Below, piece after piece: positions 50,091 to 60,868 of a DNA stretch of 64,000 bases. Made by a program: the position numbers and the translations under genes. Under the pieces are notes generated by a model, which saw only the letters and a program-made list of their open reading frames with translations, ran no database searches and had not been told where the DNA came from. The DNA comes from Larimichthys crocea. Taxonomy: Eukaryota; Chordata; Actinopteri; Sciaenidae. How positions within the stretch are numbered: position 1 is the stretch's first letter; the number at the start of each line of letters is the position of its first letter. The DNA lies in NCBI RefSeq assembly GCF_000972845.2, contig NC_040016.1, positions 19,494,098 through 19,558,097 of the forward strand, written 5' to 3'.

Positions 50091-53000
50091 TTACGGCGCC
50101 GAGAGGTCGGATCGTCCGACTTCTGAGTGTCCCTTCAGCAGGCCGAGCCTCACCACCACCACCCGTCTCTTCTTCTGCCCCGACCCTTCGTCGTCGTCAT
50201 CTTCCTCTTCTTCTTCCTCCTCCTCCTCCTCCTCACTCTCCTGCACCTTTCGTTTTCTACTCGACCTCCTACTTCTCTGCTTTTTCGCCTTCTTCCTCTT
50301 CTTCTTTTCGTTCTCTTCCTTTTCATCTGATACTTGATTCTCCACTTCCACTTCTTCCTGTACAGCCATCTCCATTTCCTCCTCCTGCTCTTCCACTTCC
50401 TCCTTGGCCACTTCCTCCTCCTCCTCATCTTCCTCCTTGTCCACTTCCTCCTCCTCCTTGTCCACTTCCTCCTGCTCCTCATCTTCCTCCTTGTCCACTT
50501 CCTCCTCCTCCTTGTCCACTTCCTCCTCCTCCTCGTCTTCCTCCCCGTCCCATTCCCCCTCCTCGTCTTCCTCCCCGTCCATTTCCTCGTCATCATCGTC
50601 CTCCTCCTCATCTTCCTCCTCTTCGACTTCTTCTTCCTCCTCCTCCTCCTCCTCTTCCTCCACGTCTGATATGGGTTCTCCAAGCAGCTCTTGTTTAAAG
50701 CTCATCCTCTGTCCGTTCTGGGTTAGCTGACGGGGACAGAGAACAAGATTATTAAAGATCTCGTGCCCCTAATAAGACTGAAACAACAATTTCACACAGA
50801 CAGTAAATTAAATGAGTTAGAGGCAACTTTGGTATTCTCAGATCTATCTTTACCGGTGTCGAGGTAAAAACTTAAAGACCTGCATGTGAGAGTGAACGAC
50901 AGAGAGAAAGGTGGAAAGTTTCAGTAAGTTTTTAATAACTTACTCTGGGCTCTGCTTTGTCACTTAATCCACCCAAATCTGCAATATTTTCTAGCCAAGA
51001 CTTGCAGGTAGACCAAAGAATGTTCGTCAGCAACCTTTTTTTCCTGTGTCTAAGATGAGATGCTGGCGAACTAAAGGTGGATCTTTGATTATTATTTTCT
51101 GTTCATTGAGGAGACAGGACTACGGACAGGATGTTTGTTTGGGGTGCAACATTCAAAAAAGGGTTGACTTGTTAGAAAATATTGCAGGTTTGGGCAGGGT
51201 AAGTAACAAAGCAGCGCTCTTTGTGCACATTGGTCCACCTTCCACCTTCTCTTCCCCTCTCTCTGTCATGTGCAGAGCGCTGAACATAAGTGCAGAAATA
51301 GGTTCAATCCTGGAACTGAGGACTCAGTTATTTTTCTTCACACAGTGCATATATGGATTAGGACCTGGGCTAGACATTTTGAGTTGTTTTTAACTAAACA
51401 TTTAAGGATAAAAATGGAACAAATGAGCATTATCGACCTCTTCACTGAGTACAACCTGTATACTTCCTTTGCTTTGGAGGTTTGTTCCATCTGTATTTGC
51501 TGTTGCTTTGTCTACGACTTGATTATACTTTGTGGAGCAGGTTAGTTCAGCACCAGCGATTCTGATACTCACAGGAGCCTTGCCATTTTGGAGCCTGAGC
51601 AGCAGTAACCTGACGGTGTCTTTGTTCTGACACAGTCCCATAGTGTTGAGGGCGTCAATAGCGGAGGAAGTGCAGCCTTGCAAGCGGAGCTCTGCTCCGA
51701 GAGCGGCCTGCAGGAAGTTGTTCTTCCAGATGTTCCTGGTGAAGAGCGGGATGGAGAGCGCTACCACAGCCCGGCGCTCCAGCAGCATCTGAGCCTGCTC
51801 CTCCGACATCTGGCTGCTACACAAACAAAAACAGACATTCATCAGGTCGCCAAGTTAAATCCGTCAGATTTAGATCCGCAGACTCGTGACACTCTTCCCA
51901 CAATCCCGTGTGCTGACTCAGACTTACTGGCTGCTCTTGGAGAGGGCGTTGATGTCTGGGAACAGCGAGGTGAGGCAGGTGGTGACGAGTGGAGCTTTGT
52001 CCTGGGCCCAGTTCAGACAGCGCCGCCAGGGAAAGGACGACAGCGGCTTCGTGCTCGACACCTTCTGATGGAAGGGATTGTCCGTCTGACGCATCAGCAT
52101 TTTCATCTACACCAACACATCGTAGCACTTCATTACATTATGAAAACACAAGTCATGAAGCCGTTCAGCAGGATATGTTCGTCCTGACTGACTCGAGGCG
52201 TCAGTCTGTCCTCACCTCCTGTTTCAGCTGTTTGCGCCAGAACTCCATCATGGGCTTCCGGGCGCCTTTGGCGGACCAGAGTAACTTGAAAGCGGACTTG
52301 TAGCGCGACTTGCTCACCAGCTGCGCTGCTTTGCTCTTCTTCCCCATCCTGCGAGCTTTCTTCTTGTTTCTCAAGTCTGACTGCGGTCACCAACAACAAA
52401 CAAACAAACAAACAAACAAACAAACAAACAAAGGTCTGAATACATTGTGTATTATGTATGAGTGTATGAAACATGATCACACTGCTGGTGTGTAATAAAG
52501 AGGACTGTTACCTGGCACTACTGTACACAAACTTTTGAGTAGAGCCGAATCTGAGACCGAGGTTTGAATCCGACATATCAAGTATTATTTATAAATGCGT
52601 GTTCAGAGTCTGGTTCTGGAGGCAGACACATTTAAAAATGTCCGAGGTTGGTCCTGATCCCTTAGTGATGCTGCTATCGGCCGAGACTGCCACAGATATC
52701 GGTCGAGCCTCTTGCTGTGATGATATTACTCCAATAGGTCATATTTTTATTTATTTATTTATTTTTTTGGTGAAATGATGTGACGTAATTAAAAGACGTC
52801 CAGGTGACATTAAACAGTTCATGTATGTGAGGATATGATAAGAGTCGAGTCTGTTAGCAACACAAAGGAAAAGGATATAGTGCTGATATAATAATGACAG
52901 TATAATGATAAAGCAGGATAATAAACACACTATACCATCATTACAGTTTACATCAGACAGGTTAATAGATTTCTAATAACAGAGATCATGATGCATTCAT

Positions 53001-54380
53001 AATAAATCAGCTCAACAGATTAAACAAAAGATTATTGAAGCTCGTGTACAGAAGATCAACTGAAGACAGACGGAGAGTTTAAATTTCATTTTAAGGATTT
53101 ACTCCGACCTGGTCGAAGGGAAGAAAAGAGAGGGGGAAAAGGAGAGAGAGGGAGGGCCACAGATATCGTCGAGCCTCTTGCTGTGATGATATAACTCCAA
53201 TAGGTCATATTTTTTATTTTATTTATTATCGTCATTAGGGTCATGGTGGGACCAGAGCCTAATTTGGGACAATTCACCAGAGTCACTAATAAACCAAAAA
53301 AAAAAAATCAACTTGCATGTTTTTTTGGATTATGGGAGAAAAACACGTGGAGAGAAACTCCACACTGACCAAACCGAGGTCTGAAGCCTGATTAGATATT
53401 ATAGATATATATAATATATAAATATATATGATATNNNNNNNNNNTACATATATACATATACATATATATATATACATATACATATACACACACATATATA
53501 CATACATATATAAATAAAACTATAATAAAAGCTGTATATACTTTTGTACAATCTATTTTATTTACTATTTTGATATTTTATTATGTATAGTTTGTTCTTT
53601 ATACTTTTATTCTTATGTTGTCTATTGTCACTGTGTGTAATGCTGCTGCTGTAATTTCCCAGCTTGGAATAAATAAATAAATAAATAAATAAAGTCAGTC
53701 TGTCACTATTATTAGTGCTGTGAAACTCAGCTGGTTGCAGCTGGTAAACCTGCTCTGGATGCAAAGTGTCCTGAGATAATGTCTGCTATGAGTTGACCTG
53801 TGTAAATAAAAGTTTAATTGAATTATGTTGCATGGAGGAGTGACTGGACCCAGCTGGAAACAGAGAAATGTGCATTAATACCGTCACGCACCTTTTTGAC
53901 CGCAGGAGGTTTCACCCACAGAGCTTTCCTCCCGCCCGGTTTGCGCTCGCACATGCTCCTGATGATCTGCACGCAGGTCTCGCACAGGAACGAGCTGTCG
54001 TGCACCACCGCCTCCGGGAAGGCCCACTGCACGGTCTCCGCGGTGGTGAAGGTGCCCACCGCCCTCCGGTTGAAGCTGCGGCCCTTCCGCTGGAACTCCG
54101 CCTTGCAGCAGGAGCAGTTCTTGTCCTCGGGTCGCTTGGGGCGCCGGCGACCTCGCAGCACCACGGAGGATCGAGCTGGAAGCTCCGAGGAAGCCCCGTC
54201 CACGTTACTCCCACCGGGGCAGTCCACCTCCGCACCGACCGCCGGCTCTGGAAGCTCGGTGACTCCGTCTGCAGCCGGAGCAGAGGAGGAGGAGGTGGAG
54301 GAGGAGGCCGCCTCCGCGTAGTCGTGCTCCTTCGGCTCCCCGTCGTTCCCCGCGTCGGTCTCGGTGTTTTTACTCGCCAT
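50091..54380 (-). CDS. Unrecognised five-exon protein: zinc-finger-like N-terminus, acidic C-terminus
   Basis: Exons in transcript order: 53892-54380, 52216-52380, 51928-52106, 51573-51816, 50091-50726, all GT-AG and in phase, giving about 570 residues. The ATG at 54380 is in the context AACCATGG; an in-frame upstream ATG at 54458 is less likely. Exon 1: Ser/Ala-rich start, basic RGRRRPKRPEDK, then CSCC and about 40 residues later CETC, a possible C2C2 treble-clef site like ZAD-type fingers. Exons 2-4 look globular, with KSRYKSAFKLLWSAKGARKP, WAQDKAPLVTTCLTSLFPDI and FTRNIWKNNFLQAALGAELR. Exon 5 is mostly Glu/Asp with VDKEE repeats, then basic clusters (KKKRKKAKKQRSRRSSRKRK; KKRR), so nuclear location is likely. 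I do not know the family. The layout recalls the N-terminal halves of some multi-copy fish and invertebrate proteins, but this is a weak impression. Confidence 0.75.
50400..50690 (-). repeat. Acidic repeat region of the unrecognised gene (VDKEE units)
   Basis: On the coding (minus) strand the protein repeats units such as EEEEVDK and EEDEEQEEVDK, seen on the plus strand as recurring CTTGTCCACTTCCTCCTCCTCC blocks. The variable 7- to 11-residue periods suggest slippage expansion of a GAG/GAA-rich exon. Confidence 0.8.
52397..52432. repeat. (CAAA)n microsatellite beside exon 2 acceptor of the minus-strand gene
   Basis: About nine CAAA units on the plus strand; in the transcript it is a (TTTG)n run just upstream of the exon 2 acceptor (exon begins at 52380). 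It may act as its pyrimidine tract. Confidence 0.9.
52690..53229 (+). repeat. Direct repeat, two copies of about 75 bp
   Basis: Copies at 52690-52768 and 53157-53229 share CCACAGATATCG-TCGAGCCTCTTGCTGTGATGATAT and CTCCAATAGGTCATATTTTT. They lie in intron 1 of the minus-strand gene, with about 390 bases between them. Confidence 0.8.
53435..53444. other. Assembly gap (10 N) in AT-rich repeat
   Basis: Ten N flanked by (TA)n and (ATAC)n low-complexity sequence in intron 1 of the minus-strand gene. The true gap length is unknown. An (AAAT)n run is at 53669-53693. Confidence 0.99.
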
Positions 54381-54759
54381 GGTTAACGGAGGAGCTCCGG
54401 TTCTTTCAGTACACAAACACGAACGTGCGTATCGCGGGCTAACAGCACGAGCTAACACTGAATCCCGCCAGAATAAAAGCCCAGGACTTCAACTCGACGC
54501 AGACCTTTCAAAGTAAAAGTCTCCTGAACGCTTTCGGCGCAGAAGTTATTTTAATATTACTGAAGCTGCAAAGAGATTTAAAAAAACAAACAAACTGAGA
54601 CTTGTTTTTAAGGTGTAGCTCCACAGCAGGTGAGCTGTGACCAACAGGAAGCAGCCACTCATAAACAAAACAAAATGGTTTCCGTGTTTCTGGCGACACG
54701 CAGGCCGCAGCTGGCGCCACCAGGCGGCGGGAGGCAGGTACTACACCTACAGACCACAG

Positions 54760-54796
<37 letters not shown>

Positions 54797-56870
54797 GGCC
54801 CTGCCAGGAATTTTGGGCCCCATGACTGTAGTTCAGTACTAGTACTAGCACAATATTTACTGCTGGTGATTTGTACATGCATGCAAGTCTGCATACAGTC
54901 TGCAGTGTAGTTCACTATTTAATACGAGAATAAAAGCCACCATAAAAATGTGCTCTGTATTTTTATTGTAAAATTTCAAAATGGAAAATTCTCTGAACGA
55001 TTTAAAAAAAGAACCTAAAAGGCAAAGGCATGCAAATGATCAGAATCGCTTTATTGGCCGGGTGTGTGTGTGTGTGTACACACAGGGGCACCATCAGGCA
55101 TTTTGGGCCCCATGAAAAGATATCACACTGGGTCCCACCATCACACACAGGCAGCGCCAACCATGTGCAGTTTCTGTATAACCACACCTCCACCTGTGAA
55201 CTCTCTTATAGTCCGATCTACTGACACTGAGCTGTGATAATATGTCCCTGTGTAGACATGGAGGAAACATTCTGCATACAGATAAAGTGTTTGTTTAATT
55301 ATAAATTAAATATTCTATTAAAATCCATAAATTATATGTTAATAAAAAAATAAATAATGTTCTAATATTTTTTCAGGGCTCCTGTCAGTCACGGAATTGA
55401 ACTCCTGTTCATTTTGCTCTCAATTGTACATACAGGTATAGACACAAGTACAGTTTAAAACACAAGGGATGTGACAAACTATAGCATAAAAAATAACTAT
55501 ATACATATTTGAAAGGTATATATATATATTTGCATAAATATTGATATATATGCACATGTGTATCTTTCTATAGACATTTGTAAACTGGGTAAAGGACTGA
55601 TGATGGTGGAATAAATATGGTTTTTACAAACAGTTGTGTTCTGTACATGAGTTAGGTGGATATGACATTATATACATATCTATGTACATCAGACAAATGT
55701 GGAGAGATGATGGATGATGGATTATGTCATATAATATCATTATTACAGTATCCACTGTAACAATAAAAATCCAATCCAATCCATTTTATTTATATAGCAC
55801 GATTTTTTTTAGCAAACACAGGGTTTCCAAAGTGCTGCACAACAAGATAAAGCACAATAAATAACACAATAGAAACACAATAAAAACATGAAGTGAACAA
55901 TAGAAAGATAAAAAAAAACAATAAAATAAATAAAAAGCACTACCCGCACAAGATTAAGGATTCAAGGAGTTTTATTGTCATTACAGCACATGTAAAAACA
56001 TGGGATGAAACAAAATTGGTTTCCCCTGGTCCCGGAGCAGCCCGATATAAAATATAAAATATAAAAGATAGATAGATAGAAATGTAAAAAGTAAAGGCAA
56101 ATTTAAATTTAAAAAACAAGTATATACAATAAATAGAAGAACAACAACAGTATAACACCATGTTGAGGTAAATAAATAACTAAATAAAAATATGCATGTA
56201 TACACATAAAATCAACACACATGGTGTCAAAATATATCCATGAACAAATAAACACATGCCATAATCTTATCAAGACACTAAATTAAACTAAATTAAACCT
56301 TGATCTACTAATCTGAAACAATTTTGATAAATAAATAATTGTTTAACAGATTTTACACTTGTATGCCAAGAATTCACTTTTTTTTCTACCTTGTGTATTG
56401 TGAGCTGCTGGAACACGTGAATTTACCCGGTGTGGTATCATTAAAGTCCGTGACAATAAAATGATAAAACTGTAATTTAATAAGTTATAAATGCTTTTAA
56501 TAATAGATATAAATCACCATCACTTTTATTGGGGACAACAATAACATTTGTAGACAGTCAACCAATAGTGCAACAGTGTAGTGCAAAGGATTCTGAAATA
56601 AATAAGATTTACACAGCAGTTTATGTTGTCCAGTATTTGATATATTTAAATGAAATAAGTACATGGCTCTGTATGTTTTAGCTTTGGAACAGCATTCACA
56701 ACTGAAAATTAAATCTGAATACATTAAAATGTCTGATCTAAGTGTGTTAGATCTCTGTGTATATACACTATAATATATTTTATATTATGTTACATTATTA
56801 CATTATAATATATCTATAATATATTTTATTTAATTATTCTCCTCTTTCACGCCGTCTTATTTTGGTAGGT
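54381..56870. other. Intergenic, minus-strand gene to kctd6
   Basis: No gene supported. It holds a CA run at 54761-54793, two short repeats with GGGGCC(C/A)...TTTTGGGCCCCATGA at about 54793-54826 and 55083-55116, and pieces of interspersed repeats at about 55770-55900 (TCCATTTTATTTATATAGCACG) and 55960-56060 (AGGAGTTTTATTGTCATTACAGCAC), which resemble common fish LINE 3' ends in antisense. The rest is AT-rich. Confidence 0.6.
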
Positions 56871-56874
56871 CTTA

Positions 56875-57005
56875 CCGGAAGCCTCCTCACCTGACGCTGC
56901 GGTGTAGCTAACTGATGTAAGCGGACAGGTTAGCTCCGGAGCGTTTACCTGCAGCCGGTGTGTCGCGTGTTGAAGCAGCAGTCAGCGGTGATGGAGCCGT
57001 CACAG
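56875..57005 (+). other. kctd6: kctd6 5' non-coding exon and core promoter
   Basis: An ETS-type site CCGGAAG is at 56875-56881. The sequence then becomes GC-richer and ends ATGGAGCCGTCACAG followed by the donor GTGAGA at 57006. The exon would splice to 60921. The ATG here (56991) is not the main start; it opens a 13-codon uORF (separate entry). Exon start is not defined by sequence. Confidence 0.6.
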
Positions 57006-57103
57006 GTGAGACCAGACGTTTGTATAACTTAAGGTAACCGGTCACAGTGACGGCGTGACGGTGTTTTTTTGTGTGTAACGGTAAACATCGTGCTAACTAG
57101 CCG

Positions 57104-57905
57104 TTAACTCCGTGTTTCGGTTTAACGAGCGACCGTGTTAACTGGTGACCGCCTGTGGTTGTCGTAGTTACGACAGGCGTTGTGTTGTGACGTGTGTCTT
57201 TTTTGACTGCGGTCAAGTGAGCAGACGTTCGGTCTTTTCCTGATTTCAAGTGCGCCCGTATTACAGAATGTATGGCATTCAGCCTCAAAGTTCATTATTT
57301 TGAATTGAAAACGATATTATGTACAATATTAAATAATATTAAATTATGGATCAAAGGGATTTTACAGTACAGTAGAGTAATTATTGTACATAATGCCCCT
57401 TTTCAATTCAAAATAATGAACTTTGAGGCTGAATTTCTCCAAAATGATACCATAAATGTGCTTGATACTGACTTATTGAACAGTCAGGGTGGTCCTGAGT
57501 TCAAGTGTATCAGCCTTTGTCAGAAATTATGGATCAGAGAGATTTTACAGTAGAGTAAATATTGTACATAATGCCTTTTTCAACTAAAAAAAAGGAACTT
57601 TGAGGCTGAATTTCTCCAAAATGATACAGTAAATATGCTTTATAGTGAGTGATTGAACAGTCGGGGTGGTCCTGAGATCAAGTGTATCAGCCTTTGTCAG
57701 AAATTATGGATCAAAGAGGTTTTACAGTAGAATAAATATTGTACATAATGCCTTTTTCAACAAAAATAATGAACTTTGAGGCTGGATTTCTCCAAAATGA
57801 TACAGTAAATATGCTTTATACTGACTGATTGAACAGTCAGGGTGGTCCTGAGTTCAACTGTATCAGTCTTTGTCAGAAATCATGGATCAAAGTGATTTTA
57901 CAGTG
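57104..57905. mobile_element. Foldback-like element with inverted arm and 177-bp tandem repeats
   Basis: The left arm (57104-57276) is a close inverted match to 57955-58110 plus 58368-58410. Inside, 57277-57311 and 57400-57434 form a perfect 35-bp inverted repeat, extended further by imperfect pairing. A unit of about 177 bp, marked by CTTTGAGGCTGAATTTCTCC at 57421, 57598 and 57774, repeats in tandem to about 57905. There is no ORF of note. The order arm, hairpin, tandem units, inverted arm suggests a foldback-type or MITE-derived composite. Confidence 0.7.
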
Positions 57906-57926
57906 GTGTAATATGTTTGCTCGCTC

Positions 57927-58541
57927 CGTATCATGGACTACATGCATTTGCCATATATTCTGTAATACGGGCGCACTTGAAATCAGGAAAAGACCAAACG
58001 TCTGCTCACTTGACCGCAGTCTTTTTTGACAGCTACATCTTTCTCTTTCTGTTTTCAACACCTGTCGTAACCACGACAACAGAGGGGGGACGCATTCGGC
58101 TCACGGTCGTGAGTTAACACTAGGGCACAAACGATTATTTTGATAGTCGACTAATCACCAATTATTTTTTCGATTAGTCGAGTAATCGGATCATACCTAA
58201 ATTCACTGTCCCGGAAGGGGGCGGGTGGGCAGCCATTAATTATCCCAATGGGCTGTAAACTTCGCGGACGGAGCTGTGAGCCACCTTCGCCCCAGAGTCT
58301 ACTAAATGAAACTACTACTAAATTAGTTGTCGACGATTTTGTCAATCGACTAATCGTGGCAGCCCTAGTTAACACGGTCGCTCTTTAAACCGAAACACCA
58401 GCTTCATTCACACAGCACGTTGTTATCGCCTGTGTGTGTATATGTGTGTGTTTACACCGCAGTACCACCAAACTACAACCTGTAATGAGCACAGTGAAAA
58501 CAGCTGCTTTGTTTGGGGCTGTGCAGGTGTACCCAACAAAC
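57927..58541. repeat. Long direct repeat, copy 1 (right arm plus MITE)
   Basis: From TATCATGGACTACATGC to ACCCAACAAAC, where it stops at the N gap. Copy 2 is at 58585-59150. Copy 1 has extra sequence (TGTGTGTATATGTG to GAGCACAG) near its end that copy 2 lacks. Confidence 0.9.
58121..58367. mobile_element. hAT-type MITE with 8-bp target-site duplication (copy 1)
   Basis: Begins TAGGGCACAAACGATTATTTTGATAGTCGACTAATC and ends GACTAATCGTGGCAGCCCTA, imperfect terminal inverted repeats. It is flanked on both sides by GTTAACAC (58113-58120 and 58368-58375), an 8-bp duplication as made by hAT transposases. The uninterrupted site is present once in the inverted left arm near 57130, which confirms the insertion. 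Length 247, no ORF. Confidence 0.9.
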
Positions 58542-58551
58542 NNNNNNNNNN
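58542..58551. other. Assembly gap (10 N) between the two direct-repeat copies
   Basis: Ten N exactly at the end of copy 1, followed by a (TAATG)n run and then copy 2. This placement suggests that the duplication may be an assembly effect. Confidence 0.99.
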
Positions 58552-58584
58552 TAATGTAATAATGTAATGTAATGTAATGTACTG

Positions 58585-59150
58585 TATCATGGACTACATG
58601 CATTTGCCATATATTCTGTAATACAGGCGCACTTGAAATCAGGAAAAGACCAAACGTCTGCTCACTTGACCGCAGTCTTTTTTGACAGCTACATCTTTCT
58701 CTTTCTGTTTTCAACACCTGTCGTAACCACGACAACAGAGGGGGGACGCATTCGGCTCACGGTCGTGAGTTAACACTAGGGCACAAACGATTATTTTGAT
58801 AGTCGACTAATCACCAATTATTTTTTCGATTAGTCGAGTAATCGGATCATACCTAAATTCACTGTCCCGGAAAGCGGTGGATGGGCGGCCATTAATTATC
58901 CCAATGGGCTGTAAACCTCGCGGACGGAGCTGTGAGCCACCTTCGCCCCAGACTCTACTAAATTAAACTACTACTAAATTAGTTGTCGACGATTTTGTTC
59001 GTCGACATAATCGTGACTAATCATGGCAGCCCTAGTTAACACGGTCGCTCTTTAAACCGAAACACCAGCTTCATTCACACAGCACGTTGTTATTGCCTGT
59101 GTGAAAACAGCTGCTTTGTTTGGGGCTGTGCAGGTGTACCCAACAAACTG
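58585..59150. repeat. Long direct repeat, copy 2
   Basis: Repeats copy 1 (57927-58541) from TATCATGGACTACATGC to CAACAAAC, including the nested MITE, with small differences and a roughly 60-base deletion near the end. Confidence 0.9.
58777..59034. mobile_element. hAT-type MITE, copy 2
   Basis: Same element as at 58121-58367 with the same GTTAACAC flanks (58769-58776 and 59035-59042). Identical flanks show that it was carried along by the larger duplication and did not insert separately. It differs by a few substitutions and a small insertion (TCGTGACTAATCATGG) before the right end. Confidence 0.9.
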
Positions 59151-59454
59151 GTCACATGTTATTGTACAGGTGAGGACTGCAGCTAGTGATTATTTCATTG
59201 TCTGTGCATTGAGATATGTCTGAAAAACAAACAAACATCAATATAAAATTCAAAGATATTCAGTGTACTGTGATATATAACTACTAGTAATTCAAATGTC
59301 CAAACCAGCAGTTCAAAATGAGTCATATTTTTATTATAATTCTAATTATAGTTAGCTTTGTGATGAACCTGCCGCCTGTCTCTGGTGTACCACTGTCAGC
59401 TGGGATAGGCTCTACCCTCCAGGGACCCTGATAAATCAATCAGCTTCATTGTTC

Positions 59455-59705
59455 CAACGTGAGGCAGGTCATCTACAAATGGAGATGCACTGAAAAAGAC
59501 TACAACTCTGCCTAGAAGTGGACGACCTTCTGAAATATCGACAAGAGACACAAGAACATTGGTAATGGCAAATATCCTCCACAGTAGATGTGAGAGTCTC
59601 TACATCTACATGAGGTTATTATTGTGAAAGGAGGTGCAATATCCTATTAACTAAAGGGGTTCACATGTTTTTGCACCCATGAAATCTGATTTTCTTTCTT
59701 AAATA
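59455..59705 (+). mobile_element. Tc1/mariner-like remnant
   Basis: The plus strand has traces of a transposase N-terminal region (VIYKWRCTEKDYNS) and ends with ACTAAAGGGGTTCACATGTTTTTGCACCC, typical of fish Tc1-like element ends. Frames are broken. Confidence 0.5.
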
Positions 59706-60411
59706 AACCCCTTTTAAAAAAAAATAAAGAATCACAATCTAACAATTTCTTTTGTTTGAGTCCATTATTATTGTGAATTGGGCCTAACTTAACATTAAAT
59801 AAGGTTATTTTAAAGGAAGTTTTTCCTTGCCACTGTCGCCAGGTGCTTGCTCATGGTGGGAATTGTTGGGTCTCTGTATTAAACGAGTACAGACTAAACC
59901 TGAAACAGTAACTTATGTTTGTTTTTTGAGAAAATGTTCTGGCTCTTTAGGTGCTGCTGGGATGTTCCTCTTCCTTCACCAGCTCGTCTCTCTCTTTGTC
60001 TGTCTGTGGTTTGGTGTTGAGCAGCTGGTGTACAGTGAGTTTATCTGAGCCTGTTTGATGAAGACTGCTGCTGCTGCTGGAAACAAGGCTGATGAGAGGA
60101 CTCAAACAGTAAATCTGGGGGCCAGGAAATGTAAACAATGAGATGAAAGAGACGATGAAGCTACAGTGATAATTCTCTGTGGGTTGGTAATAAAAAAGAT
60201 ATTGATTATAGCATCTTCAAGATAAAAAAAGCAGCTAACGAGAGGACGAGAGGCAACTTTATTCTGTTGAGGGTTTTACACAAAAGTCTGTTTATAGGTC
60301 TCACTGTAAACGTGAAGATGTATAAATCCAGAGGGAGATGTGCAAATTGCCTCACGTGTGATGTCCATTGAGACATCGGCTGGGGCTGAAGTTTGAAGTT
60401 TTATAAAGATG

Positions 60412-60536
60412 TGAGCTTTTCTGCTGTGAAGCTGGACGTTTTTAACATGGGGACTTATGGAGACTGACTCGTTCTGTAGCCAGCCTCAAGTGGACGCTTG
60501 AGGAACTGCAGTTTTTGGCACTTCAGCATCGGCTTG
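60412..60536 (-). repeat. Interspersed teleost repeat (copy 2, minus)
   Basis: Reverse complement matches 19396-19515 through CCACTTGAGGCTGGCT, GAGTCAGTCTCCATAAGTCC and CTTCACAGCAGAAA. It lies in kctd6 intron 1. Confidence 0.85.
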
Positions 60537-60854
60537 CTGATTTGATTTGTTTCGTACTCATGCTGAAAAAACAAAATTGAATTTGAGCGTCGCCCAGAGA
60601 TCCTTTCAACCACAGCTGAGTCTGATCTGTGACGTCCAGTCTGAGCGCAGGTCGTTAAAATGCTGCGTGAGCTTCATTAATCAGTCGCAGAGAGCTGCTT
60701 CACTCACGTGTTTGCGTCTGACATTTAAGAAACGAGGTCCGCTCGGCTCCTCCTCCTCCCGTTTCTCACTGGCTGACTGTTTGTGGACACATCAGGGAAC
60801 GCAAGACTAATTAACCAGATGATGTCTAGACAAAGGCAACGCACGATCAGCTGC

Positions 60855-60868
60855 GTCTCCATGGCAAC
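60855..60868 (+). promoter_or_regulatory. RFX X-box-like motif
   Basis: GTCTCCATGGCAAC fits the RFX consensus GTYNCCATRGNAAC fully. It sits about 50 bases upstream of the kctd6 start exon. Other fits: GTCTCCACAGCAAC at 220-233 and the palindrome at 41316-41330. Confidence 0.4.

Noticed and set aside
50127..50730. Plus-strand Ser- or Leu-rich frames over the acidic exon
   Set aside because: They are the complement of the Glu-rich minus-strand exon, whose splice phase and continuity support the minus-strand reading.
54381..54458. Upstream in-frame ATG at 54458 as the start of the minus-strand gene
   Set aside because: The ATG at 54380 has the better context (AACCATGG), and the extra 26 residues (MLARAVSPRYARSCL...) look like 5' UTR sequence; not fully excluded.
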